Positions 1 to 10,180 of a stretch of DNA of 23,015 nt are shown piece after piece. Source of the stretch: Trichosphaerium sp. ATCC 40318 (Eukaryota > Discosea > Flabellinia > Trichosidae); assembly GCA_038496445.1 (NCBI GenBank), contig JALMLS010000069.1, forward strand, positions 1 to 23,015, given 5' to 3'. The translations under genes and the position numbers were made by a program. A model generated the notes under the pieces. It was not told where the DNA came from and did not search any database. It was given only the letters and a program-made list of their open reading frames with translations. Numbering within the stretch: position 1 is the first letter of the stretch; every line of letters starts with the position of its first letter.

Positions 1-3000
1 TGATTAAGAAAAATCGACATGAAACATTTCTCAAAAAAAAAAGAAGCAAAAAAGATGTTTTACCTTGCTTTGAGCTACTGCTGAAACTGGCTTTATCGTA
101 TCATTGAATAAACATTCTAAATCTGTTTCTGGGAACTTCTCATCTATTTCTTGATCTTGCTCGTTGAGTATTACTTTCGCCATTGAACAAAGGAACACAA
201 CCTGTAAAGTGGCATGAGCTTTATATTTTCAATGAAACCAAAGGTTTTCTCAACTTACCCTTTCTTGAACTTCCAATTCTGGCGACCTACGAAACCCATT
301 AAGAATAATTAACAAAAATAAAAATAAAAAAACATACTCTACTAGATGTGATAAAGCTTTCATAATGTGCTCAGCAAGTGGTTTTACTTTAAGGATGCCT
401 TTCGATAACACTTTCAAAACAGCCTAAAAAAAAATTAGGAAAACCACATTTTCTACGAGTAACGAGTTGCTCCACTTCTAATTCTAGTGATAGTGATAGT
501 GAACCTTCCTAACATACATGTACTATAAGTTCTTGTATGTCTGTGTCAACATTGTTTATATCATCTAAGAAGCTTGCCATAACTTTTTCAGGCTCTGTCA
601 GTAAACTAAGCATCCGTCAGCTGTGTTAAAAAGCTAGCAAACAAAAAACACCGAAATACTGTTCTCGTACGTAGCATATTCGCCTGATATCCATGTCGCA
701 GCACCGTGTAGGTATCTTCGTGTATTAAAACTTCTCTCTTTTAACAAGAGACCCTCCTACAAGATTATAAGCAAACAAGAAACAAACCAAAGTTGCCTTA
801 CCATTTTTACAACAACAAACTGCTGCACTGCTTCAACACGTACAGTAATATCAACTAAACACTTTTTAATCTCTTCCAGATGCTCTCCATATCTACAATG
901 ATAAGTTCTTTGGAACCATATTTTAAAAGAGTGAGCACTTACGCTGCAAGAGCAATGAGAACACCGCAATACCACGCAAAATCAGTTACATTTTTATAAA
1001 GATTGTTTGAGCACATATCAAGTATAGTAGCTATTATACGATCGCTTGAAACGCCTTTAGGTCATATGTGTTAGTAAATAGTTTTAAATAAGGATATTTA
1101 ACGTACTTGTTGTGAACTCAAGATGTGTCATGAGAAGCTTAACGATCTCTGAAAGATTTTTAGGAGTTACCTACAAAGAAGAAATAGTCAGTGACTTGGT
1201 GTAACAATTATAGCGTACTATCTTCGATAGAACTTTAATAGCATTACTACTAATTGATGCATCTGCATGTGTTACCTAAAAAAGGCAATCTTAGATGAGA
1301 ACGAAAGACACATGTAACAAAAGAAAAGAAAAAAAGTACGAACGTATTGTACTACTTTGTCCTTATTCTTTTTTACAAATGTTGGGTATTTATCTACAAA
1401 TGCTGCCATTGCGCGCATGCCAAGGTATTTATCTTAAATAAATATGAGCAATCATATTGGTATAAGGTGTTTCAAAAAATGAAGACAAAAGAACAAAGTA
1501 CTGACAAAAAGACAAGGCATGGTGATCAAGTTAGTTTGACGTACGGTATAGGTGAGGTGAGTCTATAAAATCTAGCATTTTACTAATTACAGCACGTATA
1601 ACTTCAACATTTTTTGTATTAGAAACAATCAGAGCCATCAAACACTCATAAGCAAGCATATCAGAGCCTAAACAGAAAAGAAGTTAAACCAAATATTCGG
1701 TTCTAGATTAACTTTGCAGTAGGTGACTTACTTTCTGATTGTACCATTTCTTTAAGCTTCCCAACTACCTTCGTTGAGAGTCTTGGTTCTTTAACAAGAA
1801 ATAATTGAAACTATCAAGACAGTGAGCAATAACTTGAAATTGATACATATCTTGTTAAAAAATCTAAATAAAATCATGTGTACCAAACGAACTATCTTTG
1901 CACGCAAATACATGTTTCCATACTGCTCAGACATACCTTAAAAATATTTAAAATAGGATTCATTCGAGTGGTCATCAACAGAATGTAGGAAAGTACTTAA
2001 AGATAAAATTGATGTTCTATGGTCCGTACGTTTAAATAAGGTTGGCACAACAGGCAAATAATTTCCAGGATTATGTCTTGCCAACTCCACTATGACATGT
2101 AAACTGGCATCTCTAACACCTTAGGTATGTTAGTGTTGTAACAGAAAAAAATCACGTGATATAAAGAATAAAAGGGAATCTACCTGGATCTTGATCAGCG
2201 AAGCAGTCTTTCAATTTTAGAAATGTTGGCCTGACAGCAGCTGGGAATTGTACAAATATATTGAATGTTGCTAGTATAGCACGCCTCCTCAAGTAAGGTG
2301 GTGCTTGACTTGTCATCAACTTAACTGGAACAACGTAAATGATAAACCGACGAATTTTGTAAAAATGTCGTACCAACATCAGGTGCAGTATTACGCGCCA
2401 TGTCGGTATCCATTATTTGTGACAAGCACCTAAACCTTATAAACACAATGTAGACTTCATTTCATAAAAAGAAAGGTACCCTATGGCATTTGCACTAACA
2501 TACAAGGTGTCTTTGTTGTACACCAAATCCTAATAAAATCAATAAAAAATACCAAGGAGCAGGTTTTTCTTCGGTACAATGATCAACACGTGCCTGCTTT
2601 ATTTGATTGGTAGATAATACACGAACAGTATCATCTGATGAGAACGTCTGTGCTGCAACCATGTATCCACCACGCTTTTGTGGTAACGACTTGCTTGCCA
2701 ATACTTCAACGGCGCCAAAAGCGGCGAAATCAACATTATAACCAAGCATGTGGAACTGCGGAAAAATAAGAACTTCAACTGACAAGATTTTGTTTTCTTA
2801 TTGTTGCATTGAATGTAATAGATACAACCAAATAGTTTTTGAGTCCAGACAAGCAGTAGGAAAGTTCCAAAAACAAAAAAATGTTTGTTTTGATTGTTTT
2901 CGCGTGTACGTACATAGAATGCCTTCATTATAGCGTCGTGTTTCATTCGCGGGTCTGTCGATTTAACCTCGTTTTTAATTATCTGTAATTGACGCGCCAC

Positions 3001-3312
3001 GTATGTTTTTGGGTCCTTTGTGTTACGCATTCCGCGTATAACGTCAATTAATGATGCTTGTGACAATTGCATAATGAATTGTGAAGCTTTCGCTGCTGTG
3101 TCATCTATGAAGCCTGTAATCGCATTTGAAGGTTTTGATGGTTTTGAATCTTTCACGTTTGGTGATGTGGCTTTTGAGTTATAATCACCAACTGAGACGC
3201 TTCTATTAGCGAATTTAGGTATTTGTGGCTTATCCACATTTGTGTAGCGCGAGCGTCGGTTTAAAATCCGCGAAAAGAACGAAAACTTGCTGCCACCACT
3301 GTTATTATTCAT
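1..3312 (-). CDS. AP3D1: AP-3 adaptor complex subunit delta (3' end beyond window)
   Basis: Large HEAT/ARM-repeat subunit of the AP-3 coat, which sorts cargo from endosomes or the Golgi to lysosome-like organelles. I recognised it from many collinear blocks matching the delta trunk: a start segment around LIDVIRGMRNTKD, the MLGY block with TNQIK, then PPYLRRRAIL..VRPTFLKLKDCFADQDPGV, ELARHNPGNYL, KYLGMRAMAAF, NLSEIVKLLMTHLE, and VEAVQQFVVVKM followed by GAATWISGEYA. About 18 introns separate the blocks; the first runs from 2913 to 2756. The last visible exon ends at 64 with donor gtaaaac, so the hinge and ear lie outside. The start is set at the ATG at 3312, because the in-frame extension upstream has no other ATG. 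This leaves roughly 85 residues ahead of the usual family start, rich in Ser, Lys and Asn. Identity is near certain; individual small exons are less so. Confidence 0.93.
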
Positions 3313-3529
3313 ATGGTATCGTTTGTAAGATGTTTGCTCATTACTTTTCAAGTGACACTAAATCAAAAAAAAATTCTTGAAAAGTCTTGGTCAAATTCTG
3401 AATTCTTCAATTTCGACGTTTTGTCAAATGACAAATCAATATTAAGGTATTTTTCAATTACATTAACATGTCTGTATTATATATTGCTATGAGGTTTGAT
3501 ATTACATTAAAATTCCTTCCAACAACAAT

Positions 3530-5109
3530 CTACGACAGCAATTTTTTGAAGCCTAAAGAGTTTGTTATTAATAACCCATTTTATGTCCTAGTCATTATGC
3601 TTACCTTCTTTTTGTGCGTTTGTAAGGGTCTTCGGAAACTTCACTTTAAAGGTGATAACTAAATCACCGAAATCTGTATGCTCAAATACAGGCATACCTT
3701 CACCCTAAATCAAAGTGTCAAGATAAAAATAAAATAATTTATGTATGATAAGAATTACCTTTAGAGTGAGAACATAACCTGGTTTGGTTACTTCTGTGCG
3801 TTTTACTTTTACTGAGCGACCTGCCAAATGAGGAATATCTTTTTCAAAGCCAACAAGCGCCTTTAAATAGTTAGAAGACTGCGAAAAAATACAAAAAGAA
3901 GACTGAAGAACATTAGTGTCTGTGCCTACCTGTAGTAGAGAAATAGTCATTGTAAGCTCCAAATTATCTCCCTCACGCTTATATCTGCGATGTGGGATAA
4001 GAATAAGCCTAAAGGCCAAAGTGCCAGGTAGATATCCTTTCTTTTCATCAGCATCTCCTTCATAAGTCTAAAAATCATATGTCAGACTTACAAATGTTGT
4101 ACGCGATCATCAACTGCGTAATTAACAAATCCACAAAGCTATTTATTCTCGAAAAAAGAGCTAATTTAAAAAGACTCGTGACATATCTCAGAAAACAGAT
4201 TTCGACTTTTTAAAAGACAACTAAAAATTCAAAAAAAAAACTTCAGTCATTTTTTCACGTACAATCAAATCTCCAGCGTTCTTTCCACGCTCAACAAAGG
4301 CAGTAACAGTTTCTTCAACACCATCACATTTTGGAGTACCACAGTTTCTTGGTTTGGAGCGTAATACCTTCATCATACTTCATTTAGCGCTTCAACAATA
4401 ATTTCTTTTTTTGTTCTTACCTCAACTTTCCTTCCCAAGTATAAATCCTCTAGTGTTACCTCTAAAGATAGAATTTGATCATCACTCTTACGCATTCCGC
4501 GATTGCCACCACCAAAGTTAACTTTGAAACCCATACTAGAGAACATTTAGTTTTTTAAGTGTTATTACAGTGTAAATACTTTTCGAATACTGTCTCAAAG
4601 CCTCCGAAGCCTCTATTACGATTGCCTCCATTCTTTAAACCTTCTTTTCCGTACTGTGCGTAAATTTGGCGTTTTTCTTTATCAGATAGCACAGTGTACG
4701 CTATATAAATTAGAAAAGAGCCAGTACGGCGTTTATAAAAGGTTTTTAATTTTTGGTGACGTGTATAATACGCCGTTTGAGGTACGAGCTATTGAGCAAG
4801 TATTATGGCGATAGGAGCGTAAACTAGCTCAATTGATACTTTGATGGCGTGCCTTCTGTTATTTCTTGAAACTTCTCTTGGTTACCGGTTGGCTAATGAT
4901 GTGAGCGTTGTGTTACGCAAAAGGCGCCGTACTCTATCAGGGTGATGTATTTTACTCAGTTTGCGGTACGCCTTTTTTATCTCGTTTGCTGTGGCAGAGC
5001 GTGATACTCCAAGTACTTTAAAATAGTCATCCTCAGCACTTGCAACGTTTACAAAGAGTACAACTAGCACTAAAGATAGCACCGCGAGTACTTGAGCGTT
5101 CAATGACAT
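3530..5109 (-). CDS. DNAJB11: ER-lumenal J-domain co-chaperone, DNAJB11/ERdj3 type
   Basis: A co-chaperone that would stimulate BiP-type Hsp70 in the ER lumen. The predicted protein is 312 residues from nine exons: 5109-4933, 4892-4853, 4700-4580, 4535-4421, 4367-4263, 4067-3930, 3878-3759, 3704-3605 and 3552-3530. A hydrophobic signal peptide (about residues 1-25, ending VASA) precedes the J domain, with the HPD motif at residues 56-58. A Gly-rich linker follows, then the class-II style substrate domain with a CGTPKC pair in place of the four-motif zinc finger of cytosolic DnaJ. The C-terminal beta domain contains [29 protein letters not shown] and [15 protein letters not shown]. There is no KDEL-like tail, as in animal ERdj3. 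Intron 2 (4852-4701) needs a GC donor. The gene lies head-to-head with the coiled-coil gene, with 149 bases between start codons. Confidence 0.93.
4701..4852 (-). other. Non-canonical GC-AG intron in DNAJB11
   Basis: The J domain reads FQEITE before and [11 protein letters not shown] after, a normal helix III to IV transition. Only a junction at GAAG|GCACGC...TATATAG|CG restores it. The nearby GT (AAA|GTATCA) puts the downstream exon out of frame. The donor GCACGC is this genome's frequent GTACGC donor with a T-to-C change at position +2. Confidence 0.75.
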
Positions 5110-5258
5110 GCTTTAGCGAATATACACGCTTATCTCAGTAGTGGCTTACAGAAATTTCAGCCAAGGTCAAACAAATCTACAAACACAACACAACGGGTAA
5201 ACACCATCACTAATTGGTATTTTGATATGTTTCGGTGGTTTTTACGCTCAAATAGCCA
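5110..5258. promoter_or_regulatory. Short divergent intergenic region between DNAJB11 and the coiled-coil gene
   Basis: The 149 bases between two outward-facing ATG codons must carry the 5' UTRs and promoters of both genes. I see no convincing TATA box or named motif. The assignment as a shared promoter is inference from gene arrangement. Confidence 0.4.
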
Positions 5259-5987
5259 ATGGATCATGAGGAAGTTGCAAACGCGGCAAATCAACTAGAA
5301 AACGCACAATTGAATCAACGAGTAGCACCTGGTGCTACTAACAAGGCATACTCACGCACTGTGGAAACACTCACAAGCAAATACATGCACGAACTGGCTA
5401 AATTCGACCAGGAGCGACATGAATGCGACAATAGAATAGATAAGAAGCGACAGGCACGTTCGGAAGCAAGTTAGTGTAGCGGCAACCTTCTGCTTTCTTG
5501 CGTGCCGAAAGGGCCGCGTATAGAGCAAGTTGAAGATGAAAGCACGCTTTCTTTTATTTTTGATCAATTGCACTCACGGCAACCTTCTGCTTTCTCGCGT
5601 GCCGGAAGGGCCGCGTATAGAGCAAGTCGAAGATGAAAGTGGTTGCAGTTATCGAATATGCGGTCTTTCTTACAATGTGGTGTTTTACAAACACTAACGC
5701 GTGCTAGGCTGCCACAGAGCGAATGATAAAGGAATTAATAGTAGAAGCAGACAAAGCAAGGCCTTAAACGAAAATATGACGAAGTTGTCAGAGAAAAGGA
5801 CAGAGCAATACGAGAGAAGGATAATGCGATAAGAGAGAAGGAAGAGCTTGCAGAAGAAGTCAAAGACCTAAAAAGATTTAAGAAAACTGTTTGTGAAATG
5901 TTTGGAGAGGTAGAGGCGGCTGTAAAGCGTACAGGAGCTATTATTAAGGAAGCTGATGAGCCTGAAGTATTGCTTCTACAAGTGTAA
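5259..5987 (+). CDS. Small charged coiled-coil protein, function unknown
   Basis: Exon 1 (5259-5469) starts at MDHEEVANAANQ. It joins exon 2 (5761-5987) across a 291-base intron with donor GTTAGT and acceptor GCAAG. The junction reads KKRQARSEA|SLKRKYDEVVREKD and stays in frame, giving 145 residues. The second half is strongly heptad-like: REKDRAIREKDNAIREKEELAEEVKDLKRF contains a repeated REKD(R/N)AI unit, so a long coiled coil is expected, ending EADEPEVLLLQV. No signal peptide or membrane segment is seen. I do not recognise a family. An alternative 3' end would splice from 5982 to 6015 (34 bases) and add about 37 residues ending at 6126. The gene converges on the YwqK-repeat gene downstream. 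Confidence 0.6.
5480..5639 (+). repeat. Two 63-bp direct repeats inside the coiled-coil gene intron
   Basis: Copies at 5480-5542 and 5577-5639 differ at only three positions, all transitions. They are GC-richer than the surrounding intron. Each starts CGGCA and contains TGCCG about 28 bases later, so a short stem-loop is possible. A 34-base AT-rich spacer separates them. The high identity points to recent tandem duplication. Confidence 0.85.
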
Positions 5988-6000
5988 TATGAAGAATAAA

Positions 6001-6126
6001 ATGGATTATGATCAGGTTCTGTGTTACCTACGACTCCATACAGACGCGCTTACTACTCTGGAAGATCATCTAGTAGCAACAAATTATAGAGCTTTTAGTT
6101 CACTGAGTGATTCTCTGAATTGTTAA
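6001..6126 (+). CDS. Possible extra 3' exon or 41-codon ORF
   Basis: An open frame runs from ATG 6001 to TAA 6126 (MDYDQVLCYLRLHTDALTTL onward). Its main interest is that splicing CAA|GTGTAA...GATCAG|GTT (5982-6015) would join it in frame to the preceding coiled-coil gene. Neither version is supported by homology, and it may be 3' UTR. Confidence 0.2.
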   Translation: MDYDQVLCYLRLHTDALTTLEDHLVATNYRAFSSLSDSLNC

Positions 6127-6188
6127 GTACCGTTTGCTTGCACGTGCTTTCAATAGTTCTGTCAAATAATTAGCTTTTATTTGCCTTT

Positions 6189-7606
6189 TTATTTACCTTT
6201 CGCGTTAACAAATGTTTCTACAACTTTACCACCTTCCATGTTACAATGAACGCTCAATTTACCCTGTGAGTCCCACTGCTTTACTTCGCCTTCTATACAG
6301 CCTTTCTTATAACAGCATTCAACACTGGGTTGACCATTTTCGTGCCATTCTTTGTAGTCACCTTCTTCAACGCCATTGACACAGTAACAACTCACAAGCA
6401 ATTGTCCGTTACTATACCACTCCTTGAACTCGCCTTCTACAACTCCTTTTTCATAATGGCGTAACCTGAGCTTTGTGCCATTGTCATGCCATTCAGTACA
6501 CGGCCCTTGTTTCTTACCTTCAGCCATAGTAAATTGTTGTTTTATCTGACCATTTTCAAACCATACTTTACTCTCGCCTTCAGCAACACCTCCTCTTAAG
6601 TGACTCATCGCTAATAGTTTACCACTAGGATACCATTGAGAGTATACACCATCCTCAACGCCGTTTTTGTAAGTACACTCAACATCTTGGGTGCCATCAG
6701 GAAGAAAGCGTCTGTACAAGCCTTCCTTAACACCTTTTACCATTTCGTATTGGTGTTTTACTCCATCTTGCCATGTGTTATAAACACCATCCTCTAGTCC
6801 GTCCTTGTATTCACATTCAAGCTGTAGAGTACCTCGTTCATCCCATTGTTGAAGAGTACCTTCTTTCTTACCATTCTTAAAGAAACAATGAATGTGAAGC
6901 TTCCCATTGTTATGCCATTCTTTACATTCACCTTCTTCCTTACTTTCTATTAAAGTACCTTGCCTTTGCTTTACGCCATTGTTGTGCCACAAGGTATAAT
7001 TATCGCCATTACTAGTATGTTCAATCTCAATCTTTATACGGCCATCACTAAACCACTCTTTTTCTACACCTACAATGTTGCCTTCTTGTAGTTTCGCTGA
7101 ATAGCTAAACGTTCGTTTTCATGCCATTCCAAGTACTCACCTTCTTTAACACCTTTCCTCATTTCACACTTTGTCTTTAATACCCCATTCTCGAACCACT
7201 CCTCAACACAACCTTCCTTCTCGCCATTCTTCATGTCACACTTCAATCGGATATTGCCATTACTATGCCATACGACATATTCTCCATTCAAGATACCTTC
7301 TTTGAAAAAACACTGAACTTTTAATCTATCTTCATTCTCAAACCACTCTTTGTATCTACCATCAAGCTTATTGTTTTTATAATAACTATGATATAATAGG
7401 CTACCATTATCACGCCATGTCATATGTCTACCTTCAAGTTTATCGTCTCTGTATTCACAAACATAACGAAGTTTACCATTCTCATGCCATTCCTTATATT
7501 CACCTTGTTTCATTTCACCTTCAAGAACATACTGAAATTTATCTGACCACTTTCATATCTAGCCTAATTTTTTTTGAAGACCAGTCAGTACTTGATTGCG
7601 TGACAT
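6189..7606 (-). CDS. YwqK/MORN-like repeat protein (about 18 repeats)
   Basis: About 18 tandem units of roughly 23 residues share the pattern W-[HF]-x-N-G-x-[LI] ... G-x-x-[ED]-G, for example EYKEWHENGKL followed by KLEG. This is the YwqK-type relative of MORN repeats, which form an extended beta-hairpin ladder. The start is taken as ATG 7606: the exon MSRNQ (7606-7592) joins 7531 across a 60-base intron (gtactg...tttcag). The repeats then run to the stop at 6189. Between 7141 and about 7084 the frame changes. Either a base is missing within repeat 6, or a 56-base intron (7140-7085, donor GTGAGT, acceptor AAG) is removed, giving 433 residues. No signal peptide or membrane segment is seen. The function is not predictable; in bacteria such repeats are often labelled antitoxin-like, a label that does not transfer here. 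Confidence 0.75.
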
Positions 7607-7791
7607 ATGAAACAATAAGTTCGCAAAGTGTCAACTATCAAATCACTATTTTGATTATCTAGATAAAATTGACACGTTGTTTTTCGGTGATAACAGCGCA
7701 CCACGTTTTTTAACCATGAATTACGTACCTCCATCAGTTTTCGACGGCTTTTTATCGTATAATATCGTAATGTAGGTTTAATAGCTGATTT

Positions 7792-8193
7792 TTAGCTGTC
7801 CAGCGCGTAGATGATAAGAAAGAGCGTCGTTGTGCTGCTAAAGGCGTTTGTTAATGCAAAAATTATGTAGTTTGTAGTTCGAACTTTTATGAGCTCCTTC
7901 GCGTATTTACTAGCGTATTAAAACGACGAGGGACATATTTCGATGTGGTATGATTCGACGACACTAATTTCACTCGCAGTATATTTACGAACGCTCCTAC
8001 AATAATGAATATGTCAAAACTACGTTTGCCGTACTTCGTAACATGAGTGAGTAAACTATGCGTTTCAATATCAGTCAAAGTCAGTTGTATCTCATATTTT
8101 TCTTGAGTTTTTTGTTGAAGTATTGGCAAGCAAGTCGTTACCAAAGCGTGGGGCTTTGCTGAAGACGTTCTCCAGATAATACTGTTGGGCCAT
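7792..8193 (-). CDS. Small protein with C-terminal hydrophobic segment, unknown
   Basis: The model has three exons: 8193-8142, 8101-8035 and 7909-7792. They are joined by a 40-base intron (gtaacg...ctcaag) and a 125-base intron (gtacgg...gctag), giving 78 residues with both phases matching. It starts MAQQYYLENVFSKAPRF and has a polar middle, LTLTDIETHSLLTHVT. It ends in a hydrophobic stretch around NYIIFALTNAFSSTTTLFLI with a very short tail, suggesting a tail-anchored or single-pass membrane protein. A different middle splice (8034-7997) would give a shorter product without the hydrophobic end. No family is recognised, and the splicing is inferred only from frame and consensus ends. The gene lies 85 bases downstream of the 408-residue gene on the same strand. 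Confidence 0.5.
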
Positions 8194-8278
8194 TAATTTT
8201 ATTCGGAAGCACAGTAGTGCTCCTTGAGATCATGTTTGTTTAGCACTAGCAGTTTAATGACATTACAATTCTTATTGT

Positions 8279-9589
8279 TTATGCTTTGTCTAGTGCTTGT
8301 TCTGCCTCAAGGTCTTTCTTTGCTTCAGCCTTTCGTAGGCGCTCAATCCTTCGCGCTTTAGATTTTTGCACATTCTGTATGCGAACCCTAGCATAGGCTT
8401 CTTCATTAAACTGCTTTCTTGTTTTTCCAGACTTGGAACACATATATCTTTTCATAGGATCACTATCGGAGCACACAATAAGATAAAAGTATTCGGCGAA
8501 ATACTTGTCATACTCAGCCACGGCTTTGTGAATAAACTCTGGATAAGCCACAATATGACGCCATTCCTTTTCCGCTCTCTCAATTTCATTGCTTTTGCTT
8601 GCTGTTGTGTTCTCTTGCAAAGTACGCTTGGTGAAAAAGCGTTTGGTGACTGTAAATTTACCAAAAAAAGCATCAATATGCTTTTTTGTTAGCGTAGGGG
8701 TGTCAAGACAAAATAAAAGCTTGGTGGCAAGTCGCTCGAGGCTTGCAAACTTATGCTCAATTTGTCTTTTGTGCTTCAAAAGAGCAATACGCCATATACA
8801 TGTCTCTTGTAAGAATTTGACAAGAGCTTGATCTTTAGGTTCAATGCTCTCAACGGTAACTGCTGGGTACCGTTGCTTCAATGCAGTATCAAAATAATAG
8901 CAGTACTCAACTGATACGAGCCTCATTGCAAGAATATTATGTTCTGGAGTGATTTGTTTTGGTTTACCCTTATCATGATATCCTTTTAGCACCTCAATAC
9001 TTTCGAATAGGAATTTACTTATTTCTACCCACATATCTAGAGGCAAATCAGGACGTACTGCCCTACAAAAGTGTAAGTTTCTATCAGAGAAAAAAGAAGA
9101 AATAAGCGTACCATATTTCTTCCATGTCTTTTTGTTCTGTTGCTTCTTTTTTGGGCAGTTCTAGAGTACAACTACTCTCGTCACTTTCGTCCTTGGATAA
9201 TTCCTGGGTACAACTACTTTCGTCACTTTCCTCTTTGTTGATCTCTGTGTCTTGATCTTCTTCAGCGCTATTAGACACATCTTCTTCTTTTTCTGTCTTT
9301 GTCTGGCCCTGCATATCATGATAGATGGTTTGTAATCTTGACGTTGTCCAGTACTTTGTAAGTTGCTTATCGTGTTTGAGCAAAGCGGCGATAACTACTC
9401 TTTTTGTACAAAGTTCAAGCGTGAATCCTTTTTGAGCAACGAAAGCTTGTATCTCTAGTAACATTTCGTAGATGCACTCCCAAGTCGCGTAAGGGACTAG
9501 ACGAAGAATTTGCAGCAAAAGTTCGGTGTTTTGTGTCAACGAAGACGACTTTTCTCCAACTTTTCAGCTGGCAAAGAGTCTACTGCCAT
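8279..9589 (-). CDS. Hypothetical 408-residue protein with acidic linker
   Basis: Exons are 9589-9584, 9548-9112 and 9062-8279. The N-terminal joint uses a 35-base intron (gtagac...aaaag) that links ATG GCA to SSSLTQNTELLLQIL; a 53-base alternative intron from an ATG-linked MAVDSLPAEKL exon is also possible. The second junction (49-base intron) is clean: MEEI-W-AVRPDLPLDMW. Residues about 1-90 are helical. They are followed by an acidic Ser/Glu linker in which DESDESSCTxEL occurs twice in tandem, then a large helical, basic C-terminal region ending in a charged coiled coil (RRIERLRKAEAKKDLEAEQ). LPLDMWVEISKFL resembles the start of an F-box, but the rest of that motif is not evident. No other domain is recognised. 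It is likely intracellular, with no signal peptide. Confidence 0.75.
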
Positions 9590-10180
9590 TAAATACCATA
9601 CCCCAGCATTTCTACCAGTACACTAAGTGCAAAATCAAATGACACATGAATACACTTGCGCTGCGTAGAGAACCATATTGGCGGCTTTGAAAACCGTTTT
9701 AAGGCGCCAACAAATGTATTCCTTGAAACAGCTCAAGTAAACCGCGTATTGTGGTTTATAGGTAAAGACAAACCAAGTTAAAAACACTTTTAAACTGCAG
9801 CAACGAATAAGTGTATTTCACAAACCACAATTTTTTTTTGTTTTACTTTAAATTCTTTTTAATGTGCGCGCTTCTCACTTGTTTTAACCCGAAGCTGTGA
9901 AGTTGCGGCCATGTGACCTCTCCCAGTTTTACAGAACCCATATGCTTGCTACAAAGCTTTCGTCTAGTTAGCGAAGGTTTTGCTGATTTCACATCAGAAC
10001 ACTTTTTTACATTAATAGTTAATGGCGCATTTGGATAAAAAATAGCCTTTTATAGTCAAAGTTGAATAAGTAGCACTCAATGCATAGTCATCAATTTCAT
10101 CGTTTTGCTTTGACGATCAACTAGACTTCTCTGCATTATTCATTAACACGCCCTTAAACTCACCTTAGAGGTTAAGTAAA
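9590..10180. other. Intergenic region without a supported gene
   Basis: No reading frame here is convincing. It holds a 100-bp repeat element at 9891-9988 and a 10-bp inverted pair, ATTGTGGTTT (about 9749) and AAACCACAAT (about 9822). The rest is AT-rich and unremarkable. Confidence 0.6.
9891..9988 (+). repeat. About 100-bp interspersed element, copy R1
   Basis: R1 shares a core with three other places in the window: an ACAGAACCCATA block, GCTTGCTACAAAGC, and AGCGAAGGTTTTGCT at the 3' end. It is the most divergent copy together with R3. On the minus strand it stays open through KPSL...LCSKHMGSVK, echoing the other copies. Confidence 0.75.

Noticed and set aside
1347-1568. Plus-strand ORF of 73 codons over the AP-3 delta gene
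   Set aside because: It lies antisense to the exon encoding KYLGMRAMAAF and its flanking introns, and it has no recognisable content.
6189-7606. Bacterial toxin-antitoxin module
   Set aside because: YwqK repeats are sometimes named antitoxin-like in bacterial annotation. Here the gene has introns, no partner toxin gene is adjacent, and the name carries no functional evidence.
8366-8831. Several plus- and minus-strand ORFs over the 408-residue gene
   Set aside because: They are shadows of the long minus-strand exon 9062-8279 and show no codon or motif support.
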